From assembly GCA_012861695.1 (NCBI GenBank), contig JAAOOA010001611.1, positions 141,001 through 205,000 on the forward strand: a stretch of 64,000 bases of DNA, given 5' to 3'. The DNA is from Trematomus loennbergii. Lineage: Eukaryota > Chordata > Actinopteri > Perciformes > Nototheniidae. Under the pieces are notes generated by a model. The model was given only the letters and a program-made list of their open reading frames with translations. It had not been told where the DNA came from and searched no databases. The translations under genes were made by a program, and so were the position numbers. Below are positions 46,161 through 59,404 of the stretch, piece by piece (position 1 is the stretch's first letter; every line of letters starts with the position of its first letter).

Positions 46161-47519
46161 CTTAGTCGGTCAGCCTATTGTCATGAGGTGTTTTCATGAC
46201 CACCAGCAAATGACAGATGAACACAACACGGGTGCAAAAGCCCAGTCAGTAGAACAATATAAATCACATGAATTCCCTAAAGTAAAAACTGAAATGTTGT
46301 TTGCATTAAGTTCAACTTTGGTACATTTTGACATGCAAATGTGCACAGTTGACTTCTAGCAAACTCACTTGAATCTGCTGACCATTTAAGGGAAGGTGGC
46401 TGGTGTTTACGTACAGATTTGAGATCAATAATAACCCCTAATCACAATCTAATTATTGTTTTTTATAAATTGTTTTAATCTTTTTTTTGTTTTGTTTGAA
46501 ATAAAGATTTAAATTAAATGATAAATCAATGAATTATAACCAGGTAGTATTGCTCCCTAAACCTTTAAACCTTGTGTTCTTCTGTTTAAAATATCACATT
46601 TTATTGAGTTTAACATACGTTGTATCAGTGATCGCTCATGATGCCTATTTCATTTGCTAATAAGAATCAACATGGATGCTGAATACAGGGGAAGCTATCA
46701 TGGTTAGTATATTATTATATTACATGGTATTTGGCTGACGCTTTTATACGAAGAAACTTACATTCACTTCAAAACCGTAGACATGCCTTTAGTTGCAAAA
46801 TCTATATTTATTTAACCCTCCTATACTGGAATGTAAAAGCTACTGTGACTGCGACTACACATGACCAAACTATTGTCCCAATTTTAAAGTATCAGGTTTT
46901 TAGTAGTTAGCACAATTTGAGGCAAAGACACATTCTGCACAAGGTGAAAATACTTAAATAAAAACCAGTCTGACACAATGGAATAACACGGGGAAAGACA
47001 GCAAGAAAATGTCAGAAATAATTGGAGTTTCTGGTGATTTCACACTCTGTCCTCGACTAAAAAAGTATCACACATTGCAAATATAATCAGCACACATTGA
47101 GTCACTGTAAAGCTAGCTAAAATCGAGACTTTTCTGTGCAAAGATATAAGAAAGTGCTTACCAACACCTACAAAATGATGTATCCGGTTTGTTGAACCTA
47201 TAATTTGTGATAATTAGGGAAGTTAATTGTTGTTACATGTTGTTGTTTTGTATTTCACGCTTGGAAAGATAGCAAATAACTACATTTCACTGAAATGTAT
47301 TGAGCAAAACTGTAAACAAGTTAATTGGTCAAATAAATACTAACAAAGATTATGTATGTAAACATTGGCGAAAGTGACGAACTAAAGCAAGAATTACAGC
47401 AGAACAACATCAGTATCAGGGACATAATAATGTGTGAATGGAAGTATGGAAACATCCCCAAATAAACAGAAAAACATTTTGAGAAAAAGGAATAAATGAA
47501 AATATATAAAGTATAATCT
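46161..47519. other. unannotated, includes an L2-tail fragment
   Basis: 46720-46770 (TATTTGGCTGACGCTTTTAT) is a decayed reverse-orientation L2/SINE tail. The remainder is AT-rich with nothing recognised. Confidence 0.4.
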
Positions 47520-47960
47520 CATCCCTCGCTCTTTATCTCCTACAATATACATTAGGAATCTCTCCATCTATCTGTCTCTGTCAGCCACTTTCATTTTCTT
47601 ACATCTCCTCCACCATCTTTCATTATTTCTCTTTGTCTCTCTCAGCCTCTCGGCCTTAATTGAAGTAGTAGCGGCAGCAAGGCGGTACCTGATTAGGAGG
47701 TTAAACCAATGGTGCGGCCCGGTGGCAGATCCATCAGCTAATAAAAACACGGAGGCGATTATATCTGCAGCCCTCGCTCTCTTATTTGATTTTCAATTCA
47801 AAGGTGTCTTATTGGCAGACAAATCTAAAGCCTCTCATCAAAGCGAGAAACATCTTTCAGTTCACTCACCCCGTATCAGGTCCAATGACACATCTATCAA
47901 GTGGTGAAAGATAAGACGCAATTATTATACATGGGACTAAAACTTGGCGGCCCCCATGAG
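47520..47960. other. Candidate conserved non-coding DNA (composition only)
   Basis: Pyrimidine-rich left part, then complex sequence with CTTAATTGAAGTAGTAG, CTGATTAGGAGG and CAGCTAATAAAAAC. No repeat features. Enhancer-like in texture only. Confidence 0.22.
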
Positions 47961-48343
47961 GATGCAGTTTTTAGTATACCTTCCAATGAAGAGTCCTATT
48001 GCTCCCGTTTAGAGTTAGACTTTATTCATCAAGACTGTTAGATACATTGGCAATTTGGATGGATATGAAACTCTCCTGCGTAACGTGTCAGCACCTGAGA
48101 TGAACTGTGTTAAAATATCAATTTATTTATTTAACAATTTTACAACTTCGGGTTCATGGGCTCAACGTTTTTTGATCGTGTTTTTTTTTAGAAGCCTGAA
48201 ATAAGGTCTGTGGTTAACACAAGTTGAAGAGATTTTAATGTTTTGTTCCACGACATAAAATAACTCAGTATATACCCCACTGGTGAATTTAAAAACAGCT
48301 GTTGCTAACAAGTGTCTAAATGAGACGACTAAACGTGATCACG
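47961..48343. other. unannotated spacer
   Basis: AT-rich sequence before the 72-bp array. Nothing recognised. Confidence 0.4.
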
Positions 48344-49985
48344 CCCAACATTAGCCACCTTTAGCTTAGCGGTGGTGACGTGAAGTCATGTGACCGTGCT
48401 GTAGTTCCTTTATAGCCCAACATTAGCCACCTTTAGCTTAGCGGTGGTGACGTGAAGTCATGTGACCGTGCTGTAGTTCCTTTATAGCCCAACATTAGCC
48501 GCCGTTAGCTTAGCGGTGGAGATGTGAAGTCATGTGACCGTGCTGTAGTTCCTTTATAGCCAAACATTAGCCACCTTTAGCTTAGCGGTGGTGACGTGAA
48601 GTCATGTGACCGTGCTGTAGTTCCTTTATAGTCCAACATTAGCCACCTTTAGCTTAGGGGTGGTGACGTGAAGTCATGTGACCGTGCTGTAGTTCCTTCA
48701 TAGCCCAACATTAGCCACCTTTAGCTTAGGGGTGGTGACGTGAAGTCATGTGACCGTGCTGTAGTTCCTTTATAGCCCAACATTAGCCACCTTTAGCTTA
48801 GCGGTGGTGACGTGAAGTCATGTGACCGTGCTGTAGTTCCTTTATAGCCCAACATTGGCCACATTTAGCTTAGCGGTGGTGACGTGAAGTCATGTGACCG
48901 TGCTGTAGTTCCTTTATAGCCCAACATTAGCCACCTTTAGCTTAGCGGTGGTGATGTGAATGTGACCGTGCTGTAGTTCCTTTATAGCCCAACATTAGCC
49001 TCCTTTAGCTTAGCGGTGGTGATGTGAAGTCATGTGACCGTGCTGTAGTTCCTCTATAGCCCAACATTAGCCACCTTTAGCTTAGCGGTGGTGATGTGAA
49101 TGTGACCGTGCTGTAGTTCCTTTATAGCCCAACATTAGCCTCCTTTAGCTTAGCGGTGGTGACGTGAAGTCATGTGACCGTGCTGTAGTTCCTTTATAGC
49201 CCAACATTAGCCACCTTTAGCTTAGCGGTGGTGATGTGAATGTGACCGTGCTGTAGTTCCTTTATAGCCCAACATTAGCCACCTTTAGCTTAGCGGTGGT
49301 GACGTGAAGTCATGTGACCGTGCTGTAGTTCCTTTATAGCCCAACATTAGCCACCTTTAGCTTAGCGGTGGTGATGTGAAGTCATGTGACCGTGCTGTAG
49401 TTCCTTTATAGCCCAACATTAGCCACCTTTAGCTTAGCGGTGGTGACGTGAAGTCATGTGACCGTGCTGTAGTTCCTTTATAGCCCAACATTAGCCACCT
49501 TTAGCTTAGCGGTGGTGACGTGAAGTCATGTGACCGTGCTGTAGTTCCTTTATAGCCCAACATTAGCCACCTTTAGCTTAGCGGTGGTGACGTGAAGTCA
49601 TGTGACCGTGCTGTAGTTCCGTTATAGCCCAACATTAGCCACCTTTAGCTTAGCGTGGTGACGTGAAGTCATGTGACCGTGCTGTAGTTCCTTTATAGCC
49701 CAACATTAGCCACCTATAGCTTAGCGGTGGTGACGTGAAGTCATGTGACCGTGCTGTAGTTCCTTTATAGTCCAACATTAGCCGCCTTTAGCTTAGCGGT
49801 GGTGACGTGAAGTCATGTGACCGTGCTGTAGTTCCTTTATAGCCCAACATTAGCCACCTATAGCTTAGCGGTGGTGACGTGAAGTCATGTGACCGTGCTG
49901 TAGTTCCTTTATAGTCCAACATTAGCCGCCTTTAGCTTAGCGGTGGTGACGTGAAGTCATGTGACCGTGCTGTAGTTCCTTTATC
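48344..49985 (+). repeat. 72-bp minisatellite
   Basis: About 23 units: CCCAACATTAGCCACC, TTTAGCTTAGCGGTGG, TGACGTGAAGTCATGTGACC and GTGCTGTAGTTCCTTTATAG. A 68-bp variant lacking GTCA (GATGTGAATGTGACC) recurs exactly 140 bp apart at 48951, 49091 and 49231, alternating with full units. Another pair of variants (CACCTATAGC followed by a unit with GTCCAACATTAGCCGCC) occurs twice near the right end. Every full unit carries TCATGTGA and TGACGTGA. Confidence 0.96.
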
Positions 49986-51060
49986 AACATCATTTATAAT
50001 CATAAAGTGTTTTTTATATGTGGAGATTATCCTGCTGAACAAGACGTGTAAGAATCATAAACGTTTGTTTGCAATATACCGAAATCCAACGAAAAAATCC
50101 ATTGCTTTTTGTTGAGGGAACACTTGGACCTCACTAATGATCATATGTCTTAACCAGAAGATTAAAGGTTGATATAGCAGCACAAAGACATTTGTAACTA
50201 TCACATGTGAATGTAATGTTTGCATGTCCACATAACATTGGCTATTTTAGAGAATATCCACTTATTTTGAGGATTTCTGGACCTACTGTTCCATTTTATT
50301 GAGGCTACCAGTTCGTCCAAATTAATTTCTGGAGTCTGGTCACTGGTGGGAATCTTCCTCCTCCTCACAGATAGAGACTGATCCAAACTGAAGGCTGAAA
50401 TCCAAATATTTTTCCAAAAACAGCCGCACAGTCCAATTGTTTCCTCTTACCAACAGCAAACAAGTTACACTTTGTAAATAAAGGAGAGAATCTGGTCACC
50501 TGGAGGGCCTGCAGCTGCCGGTTGAGATATTGCTGCAGTTGGGTTTTTTCTACGTTAATATAATATGTTTGTTATTTCATTTGGGGCAAGGTTTTCAAAG
50601 GGTTTCTTTTGTTTCATCAGTTACTACAACGCTCCTGTTGCTCTCCCTCTGGGACACTGTTGTATTACAGTAATGGGGTTTCTGACAACATGCATACGGG
50701 TTCACACACAAACACACACTTATTACTGCAGCAATCTCAGGGTTCCTCCCCAGGTGATGCAGCGCTGCTCATAAAGCCATAAAGCTATATGAGGTGTGGG
50801 ATTAAACCGGAGTGCGGTGGAAAACTTTGGATTGTTTCTAAAATGAAAGTTTATGGGAAAACACACAAAGCATTTGGAAAGTTGCACTCTGAACTAAATC
50901 CTTAGGTGAACTGCATGCTGGGAGTCTGTAGATTCACTATTCAGTCTCACGTCTGTCTGTTTTTTGATTTCACGTGTTCATTAATGCAGAGACTTTCAAC
51001 ACAACGGATCACAGGAACACTCCACAAAGGAAAACCTATTTCTATTTCACCTTACCATTC
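49986..51060. other. unannotated stretch
   Basis: No exon or repeat family recognised. Confidence 0.4.
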
Positions 51061-51256
51061 AATGTAGACCTTCCTCTCCTTTGTTTACTTACTGAACATA
51101 GTGACATCACTATGTAACACTTACGCTTCTATTGGCTAGCGCTCCAGCACTTTGTACGTGATAGGCTAAGGGGCGGGACATCGCTAAGCAGTTGACCAAT
51201 CACAACAGAGCCGGCCAGCTAACCAATCAGCTTTTTGAACATTAAAGCATGGAGAC
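51061..51256 (+). mobile_element. MITE arm (TTAAAGAGGCCC family) attached to array 3
   Basis: It shares TTTGTTTACTTACTGAACAT, CTTCTATTGGCTAGCGCTCC, GGGGCGGGACATCGC and TTGACCAATCACAACAGAGC with the copies at 17595, 30728 and 42972. It ends AGCTTTTTGAACATTAAAGC and ATGGAGACATGTAG, after which the 57-bp array starts. The outer left terminus is not preserved. Confidence 0.82.
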
Positions 51257-54056
51257 ATGTAGAGACACTACATACTGATATACACCTGAACATCAGCAGG
51301 AGAGGACTCTTTAAAGTAGAGACACTACATACTGATATACACCTGAACATCAGCAGGAGAGGACTCTTTAAAGTAGAGACACTACATACTGATATACACC
51401 TGAACATCAGCAGGAGAGGACTCTTTAAAGTAGAGACACTACATACTGATATACACCTGAACATCAGCAGGAGAGGACTCTTTAAAGTAGAGACACTACA
51501 TACTGATATACACCTGAACATCAGCAGGAGAGGACTCTTTAAAGTAGAGACACTACATACTGATATACACCTGAACATCAGCAGGAGAGGACTCTTTAAA
51601 GTAGAGACACTACATACTGATATACACCTGAACATCAGCAGGAGAGGACTCTTTAAAGTAGAGACACTACATACTGATATACACCTGAACATCAGCAGGA
51701 GAGAACTCTTAAAGTAGAGACACTACATACTGATATACACCTGAACATCAGCAGGAGAGGACTCTTTAAAGTAGAGACACTACATACTGATATACACCTG
51801 AACATCAGCAGGAGAGGACTCTTTAAAGTAGAGACACACATACTGATATACACCTGAACATCAGCAGGAGAGGACTCTTTAAAGTAGAGACACTACATAC
51901 TGATATACACCTGAACATCAGCAGGAGAGGACTCTTTAAAGTAGAGACACTACATACTGATATCACCTGAACATCAGCAGAGAGGACTCTTTAAAGTAGA
52001 GACACTACATACTGATATACACCTGAACATCAGCAGGAGAGGACTCTTTAAAGTAGAGACACTACATACTGATATACACCTGAATCAGCAGAGAGGACTC
52101 TTTAAAGTAGACACTACATACTGATATACACCTGAACATCAGCAGGAGAGACTCTTTAAAGTAGAGACACTACATACTGATATACACCTGAACTCAGCAG
52201 GAGAGGACTCTTTAAAGTAGAGACACTACATACTGATATACACCTGAAATCAGCAGGAGAGGACTCTTTAAAGTAGAGACACTACATACTGATATACACC
52301 TGAACATCAGCAGGAGAGGACTCTTTAAGTAGAGACACTACATACTGATATACACCTGAACATCAGCAGGAGAGGACTCTTTAAAGTAGAGACACTACAT
52401 ACTGATATACACCTGAACATCAGCAGGAGAGGACTCTTTAAAGTAGTAGACACTACATACTGATATACACCTGAACATCAGCAGAGAGGACTCTTTAAAG
52501 TAGAGACACTACATACTGATATACACCTGAACATCAGCAGGGAGACTCTTTAAAGTAGAGACACTACATACTGATATACACCTGAACATCAGCAGGAGAG
52601 GACTCTTTAAAGTAGAGACACTACATACTGATATACACCTGAACATCAGCAGGAGAGGACTCTTTAAAGTAGAGACACTACATACTGATATACACCTGAA
52701 CATCAGCAGGAGAGGACTCTTTAAAGTAGAGACACTACATCTGATATACACCTGAAATCAGCAGGAGAGGACTCTTTAAAGTAGAGACACTACATACTGA
52801 TATACACCTGAACAAGCAAGAGGAAAAAAAACAGGAAAAAAAAAGGACTCTTTAAAGTAAGACACTACATACTGATATGGACCTGAAAATGCAGAGAGGA
52901 CTCTTTAAAGTAGAGACACTACATACTGATATACACCTGAACATCAGCAGGAGAGGACTCTTTAAAGTAGAGACACTACATACTGATATACACCTGAATC
53001 AGCAGGAGAGGACTCTTTAAAGTAGAGACACTACATACTGATATACACCTGAACATCAGCAGGAGAGGACTCTTTAAAGTAGAGACACTACATACTGATA
53101 TACACCTGAACATCAGCAGGAGAGGACTCTTTAAAGTAGAGACACTACATACTGATATACACCTGAACATCAGCAGGAGAGGACTCTTTAAAGTAGAGAC
53201 ACTACATACTGATATACACCTGAACATCAGCAGGAGAGGACTCTTTAAAGTAGAGACACTACATACTGATATACACCTGAACATCAGCAGGAGAGGACTC
53301 TTTAAAGTAGAGACACTACATACTGATATACACCTGAACATCAGCAGGAGAGGACTCTTTAAAGTAGAGACACTACATACTGATATACACCTGAACATCA
53401 GCAGGAGAGGACTCTTTAAAGTAGAGACACTACATACTGATATACACCTGAACATCAGCAGGAGAGGACTCTTTAAAGTAGAGACACTACATACTGATAT
53501 ACACCTGAACATCAGCAGGAGAGGACTCTTTAAAGTAGAGACACTACATACTGATATACACCTGAACATCAGCAGGAGAGGACTCTTTAAAGTAGAGACA
53601 CTACATACTGATATACACCTGAACATCAGCAGGAGAGGACTCTTTAAAGTAGAGACTACATACTGATATACACCTGAACATCAGCAGGAGAGGACTCTTT
53701 AAAGTAGAGACACTACATACTGATATACACCTGAACATCAGCAGGAGAGGACTCTTTAAAGTAGAGACACTACATACTGATATACACCTGAACATCAGCA
53801 GGAGAGGACTCTTTAAAGTAGAGACACTACATACTGATATACACCTGAACATCAGCAGGAGAGGACTCTTTAAAGTAGAGACACTACATACTGATATACA
53901 CCTGAACATCAGCAGGAGAGGACTCTTTAAAGTAGAGACACTACATACTGATATACACCTGAACATCAGCAGAGAGGACTCTTTAAAGTAGAGACACTAC
54001 ATACTGATATACACCTGAACTCAGCAGGAGAGGACTCTTTAAAGTAGAGACAACTA
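51257..54056 (+). repeat. 57-bp minisatellite array 3
   Basis: About 49 units of the 57-bp repeat. Units before 51700 and between 52990 and 53960 are almost perfect. Those from about 51700 to 52960 carry many one- to four-base deletions, and one unit (52813-52860) holds A-runs (GAGGAAAAAAAACAGG). The array ends in a diverged half unit before TGAAATAACAG. The open frames of 157-216 codons are artefacts. Confidence 0.95.
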
Positions 54057-56142
54057 ACATACTCATACCTGAAATAACAGATATATCCTCTTTGAAGTAT
54101 TAATCCTTAAAATGTCAGTCATGTTTGATTCGGTGCAACACCAGGTCATAGATTACTAACAGAAATCATTATCGTTGGAAAATAAATCAGGAAATAATTG
54201 GCCATCACTTTGTGGGAAACTGGGATCTGATTCATTTAAATGTTTTAATGATGGAGCTTGATTCCAGGACTCTTATTTGCCGACTGCATGTCAAACCTTT
54301 TCTGTGTTTCAAAGTCGTAATTGGCGCTTCTTCCAATAGTTGTTAAGAAACCAAGCTAATTAGAGCTTTTAAAGTACAAAAAAAGGCTATCTCTCAGTGC
54401 ACAAGGAAGAAGAATGGTGACACAAAGCATCGTTGGAACAGACTGTTGTGAATTGACAGAAACACCAACTCCTAAAACAACATATTTCTCCAATCAACAT
54501 GACAAACGACAGCAATTGCTTCCCCAGAAAGTCCATCAACAGGATGGATATGTCTGCCTGAGTAACGGAATGAAAGTTTAAATGACAAATCTGTTTTGGT
54601 GAAAACCCAAAATGAGAAAAATAACCTCAAAATTACAACATCAGGGAGGATAGAAACACAGCCTTAAAAAAAAAGAAGCATTAAGGAGTAAAAGTGTTGT
54701 TCCAAATAAGCCGAGAGATGAAGAAAGACAGAGAGGACGGAGCTGAGCGGAGGATCAGAGAGAGAAAGAACCTGGAAGATAAACCTCCATCAGCAGCAGC
54801 AGCTTAGACTAATACATGTTTGGTGAGGAGTAAATTGCCTGCTAGCCGCTGGTGTTTGACCACAGTCTGCGCTGTCACTGAGCTTTACAGCCTCTGAACT
54901 CACGTCTGGAAAAATCCCATCTGGGCCTGCTGAGGCCTGGAGAGCAAATCAACATTTATCTGCTCTTTGGACGAAGGAATATGCGAAGAAAAAACATTCA
55001 TTCTACAAGCGGGACATTGTGTTTTGCGGTCTTTATTTTGCTGCACTCGCCATCATTTGATCCCTTTAAGGTTAACACACTCTCTTCCCAGTTCTGTGAC
55101 TTCAGTCGGATAAAAAAGAGCTGTTTTTTTAAGTTTATCTCCAGCTTCTGTGCTCCACCATCAATAAGAAACAGCCGACACAAAGACGGCTCCCCGTGTT
55201 CGAGTGAAAGGAGTCTTTCAAACTGAGGCGAGTCGGAGTGCTTCTTCCTCCGAGGCTGAATGTGTGTTATCAGTCAAATCACCTGGTGGACGACTTGGCA
55301 ACAGCAGTGAAAAGCTGATGATGTTTTTGGCTCCAAACGGCCCAGAAAGTTGTATGGGAACAGAACAAATGTGGAGAAAGGAAAATATAACAAAACTTGT
55401 AGGAATAGCTAATGTTTTCAACTTGGAGTTCACTGTTTAGGGAATGTGTTGCTGAAAGTTAGATAACAATTGACATTCCCAAGTCTCAACGGATCTGGAG
55501 CCCAGAGACAATTAGCCTAGCTTAGCATCAAGATATATGAGAGCATGATTGGCTATTTCTAAAGTAAAAAATGTCATCTGGCAACACCTTTAAACCGTAA
55601 TTAACGAGTTTATCAATAGTTCCATCCATGTAGCAGAATTGCCGAAAATGTAAAGTTTGGTTAGCAAACACTACAGGAGAGGGGAAAGCACCAAAAAGCA
55701 GACTAGCCTATTTAACCCTCACTACTAAATGGTCTAAATATTGGTTTAAATAATTGAGGATATATTAAACACAAACACATCATAAGGGAAGATATAGTTG
55801 AGTAAACTTGTGTAGAAGTCCAGAGCCATTTAGCATTTTAAATCTCTGACAGTTTTGCTCAAGAAGTGTTGCTTTTTAAAAACAGAAACAGATATGTTCA
55901 CAGTGTTATATTTAAATGGCGATAAGAACAAGTTGTTTTTGACTGAAGGATGGATTGAAGGCAGTATGAAGCGTCTCTCCTCCAGATGAAGGTAATGTTG
56001 CGCGCTGATTCCTCTGCAGCTGTTCTGACAAACGCCGAGCTAACGGCAGATCTGTGGAGCGTAGCCACCGTTAGCATCCACGCTGTTCCAGGCAGCGATC
56101 CGTTTGCATCTGTCTCTGCAGTTGGACATCCTCCTCAGCTGT
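54057..56142. other. unannotated stretch
   Basis: Single-copy-like sequence. Frames near 54981-55440 overlap on both strands without a recognisable domain. No RNA gene or transposon terminus is seen. Confidence 0.4.
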
Positions 56143-56281
<139 letters not shown>

Positions 56282-57396
56282 TCAGCCACCTGTCACATGC
56301 AGTGATTTTACCTGGCGCTGAAAGTCTCCGCTGGCTAACTCCCTCCTCGTCCTTCTCTCAACCGGGGAAGGTCGACATATACTTTTATTAGTTTCTAAGT
56401 TCGAAATGTCCACTTCAGTAGCAGTTACATACACCAAACCTTCCAGTTATATTCCTATCCATATTATGAAGGCTTTTACAGAAGGGTTTGGTCATATATA
56501 ATTCATAGCCTGAATTATATAACATTTTATACATAAAAACATGGTGAAAATTGATATTTTAGGGCTGTTGACAGTATTTTCAAAGTGATACAAAGAGATA
56601 TCCAAAATCCCTTCTGTAAAAGCCTTAGATACTAATATGATTACAAAATGAAACAATCATTTTGATCCTGGCTTTATCCAAAGTTCAGATTTCGGTTCCT
56701 GAAATGTGTTAAAATATGCCCATATTTCATGAGATAATGGCTCATTTGCATATTTAAACATGCTATTTCAGAAAACTTGTAATACAAAAAACAATTGCCT
56801 TATTGTAAGTAATTAACTGGAGAAATTTCTAGCTGATATCTTTAAGTTAAAAAAATGACCCTATTCACCTGGGGTGTCTCGCCTTAAAGTAGTAGATGCA
56901 CTTTAAATAGCTCTTTCAAAATTGTATTGATATATTTATTTTATTTTGTAGTATTCTTCTTTTCGTCAGTCCTGTATTTATTGACTTCTGTTCTGTTTTA
57001 AGTGTTTTTGTCTATCCACTATCCATCGACACAAACAATCAAAACCACTTAGGTTTGTCCCATGAACATGTTGTTGCCGTGGTAACAGCTGTAAACAGTC
57101 TGCGTCCCGTGTGCAAAGCTCAGCTTGAAGCAGCAGCATCTGAGGTCACTGCTTATTAAAAACATACAAATATAATGTATTTACTGAGTTTGGTGTACAG
57201 CGATAGATTTAATAAAAGCTAAATATTAAAAAATTATATTTTGTTGACAGTACACAGAATAATACACAGAAATAATACAATAAACAATAGAAAACATGAA
57301 AAAGAGAAATAAATAAACACAATAAAACAATAATACAATTACATTACAAATAAACTACCAATTAATTACCAATAGAAATTAGTAGTGTGCTCATTC
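56282..57396. other. unannotated, with a 16-bp inverted repeat
   Basis: GGCTTTTACAGAAGGG (56470-56485) and its exact complement CCCTTCTGTAAAAGCC (about 56609-56624) form an inverted pair with similar flanking bases. It may be the core of a decayed MITE. Otherwise AT-rich with nothing recognised. Confidence 0.45.
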
Positions 57397-58107
57397 TAAA
57401 TGAGGTGGAAGAAGTAGATCTTGTACTTGAGTAAAAGTAGAAGTACTCAGATTTTGTACTTGAGTAGAAGTAGAAGTACTCAGATTTTGTACTTGAGTAA
57501 AAGTAGAAGTACTCAGATTTTGTACTTGAGTAAAAGTAGAAGTACTCAGATATTGTACTTGAGTAGAAGTAGAAGTAGTCAGATCTTATACTTCAGTAAA
57601 AGTAGAAGTACTCAGATCTTGTACTTGAGTGAAAGTAGAAGTACTCAGATCTTGTACTTGAGTGAAAGTACAAGTACTCAGATCTTGTACTTGAGTAAAA
57701 GTAGAAGTAGTCAGATCTTGTACTTGAGTAAAAGTAGAAGTACTCAGATCTTGTACTTGAGTAAAAGTAGAAGTACCAGAGTGTAGGAATACTCTGTTAC
57801 AGTAAAAGCATTCAAAATGTTCCTCAAGTAAAAGTATAAAAGTATTATCATCAAAATATAGTTAAAGTAGCGACAGTAAAAGTATTCATTGTGCAGATTG
57901 GTCCATTTCAGAATAATATATATGATATGTTTTTAATGATTGATCATGAAAGTGTTCTCAAAGCTGGTAAAGGTGCAGCTAGTTTGAATGACTTTGTATA
58001 CTGCAGGGTAGCTTGTGGATTTACTCCAGGTGGAACTAAAGTCTGATTTAACACTTGGTTATATTTCACATCATTAATTAAGTAACTAAAGGTATTAAAT
58101 AAATAGT
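57397..58107 (-). mobile_element. Tol2-like hAT copy with 33-bp minisatellite (minus strand)
   Basis: From GAGGTGGAAGAAGTAG (57401) the copy runs through about 11 reverse-oriented 33-bp units (57412-57775). The arm follows with GAGTGTAGGAATACTCTG and TGCAGATTGGTCCATTTCAG to ACACTTGGTTATATTTCACA. It is the reverse complement of the left arm and array at 20118-22061. The outer terminus of the arm is missing after about 58107. Confidence 0.87.
57412..57775 (-). repeat. 33-bp minisatellite, second copy
   Basis: About 11 units of the same 33-bp repeat as at 20614-22050, in reverse orientation. The open 121-codon frame is an artefact. Confidence 0.95.
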
Positions 58108-58599
58108 GGAGTGTAAGCACACCAGAAATACTACTTCCTGTTTGTCTTTCTAATATAATAGATGATTTCTAGATGCATCATTTAGCTGTGTGTCGGATTA
58201 TTGATCAGTTATCTGTCGAGGAGGCTTGGTACCTGTGAAGCTGTTCATTGTGAACTGAAACACTGCATCTGCCTCCTCTCCATTTCAGTCTTTTTGAGAG
58301 TGTGATGTTTTATCTGCAGGCTGCTGCTGCCCTCCAGTGTTTCCTGCAGACGCTGCATCTCTCTGAACAACAGAGCAACACCTCAGCTGATCTGAGGGAG
58401 TCTGATTAGAAAGAAATCAATTCAACCTCATCTATACAGAGCTTTTCATACAGGTTAGCGCAGCTCAGAGTGCTTCATAGATGACTAGAGAAGACCAAAC
58501 AAGTGTGGAGCGTGAAAACGTTCACGATAAATTCCCAAATGTAAGACCGATGCTTGCAAGAAAAGAAAATTGATTAAAAAGCCCCAAAAACATAAAACA
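58108..58599. other. unannotated spacer
   Basis: No exon or repeat family recognised. Confidence 0.4.
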
Positions 58600-58793
58600 T
58601 CATTACATTACATGACGCTTGTTTTTATCCAAAGCGACTTACATACTCCATACTGTGGGCAATCTCCACAGGAGCACTTTGGGGTGAAGTGTCTCAGGGA
58701 CACAACGACATGCTGACTGCAGTGGGGTTTGAACCTGTGCTCCCCTGATCTGAACACCAACACACTAGTCCACTGCGCCACAGCCTCCCTTAT
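58600..58793 (-). mobile_element. tRNA-derived SINE with L2-like tail
   Basis: On the minus strand the head is GGCTGTGGCGCAGTGGAC, with the B-box-like GGTTCAAACCCC and a tail containing AAGTCGCTTTGGATAAAAAC. It is the same family as 7205 and 23157. Confidence 0.87.
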
Positions 58794-58873
58794 CATGTAA
58801 AGATAAAGTAAAATTTCAGATTAAGTACTATACAATCTCCTAAATGGGTTCATAAAAGTATATTAAAAACGTC

Positions 58874-59250
58874 TTAAAGGGGACCTATCATGCTATTTTT
58901 AGGCAATAGCATAGGTCTCAGATATATAAAAATATATAAAAAACATGTCTATGAAGTGTTTGGTCAAAATACAAACAGATCACCCATTCTAGCCATGCCT
59001 CATATCCCTCTATTTCACTTCCTGTTTCAAAAGTGCTGATTGGGTATAAAGGTTTACAAAATAAAAAATTGAAAAATAAAAAGGAGGGGGCTGAGCTCAT
59101 GCGGGACCCGGCAGCTACCGTCTAAACTAAATGCTGCCGTGATGAAACGCCATATCATGGATTATCAAGGATCTCTCTGAAACAGTATGGAGCTCAAAGG
59201 CTTTCTCTCTTGCGGTTATTCCACAAGGTGACTTCCTTTTTATTTCCTGA
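58874..59250 (-). mobile_element. T2-type MITE (TTAAAGGGGACC family), truncated
   Basis: It starts at TTAA with TTAAAGGGGACCTATCATGC and matches the arm at 60803 closely (AGGCAATAGCATAGGTCTC, CCCATTCTAGCCATGCCTCA). Similarity ends near TTTTTATTTCCTG at 59250, before the middle of the element. The other terminus is absent. Confidence 0.82.
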
Positions 59251-59404
59251 GATTCCACAGATGCCATTGGTATACGTCTCATTACTGCACGGCCAGAACT
59301 CACTGAGCTAGCAGCCAGAACAGAGCAAGAAAAACATCCTTCCAAAAGAGCAAATCCACCCAAATGACCCCAGAAGTGGGTTTTCTTTTTCTAAAACCTC
59401 TCTA

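Noticed and set aside
44933..46165. 410-codon frame with GWVLKVCTSVTGAA repeats and its antisense partners
   Set aside because: The 42-bp unit keeps all these frames open. Neither strand has a plausible signal, domain or splice structure.
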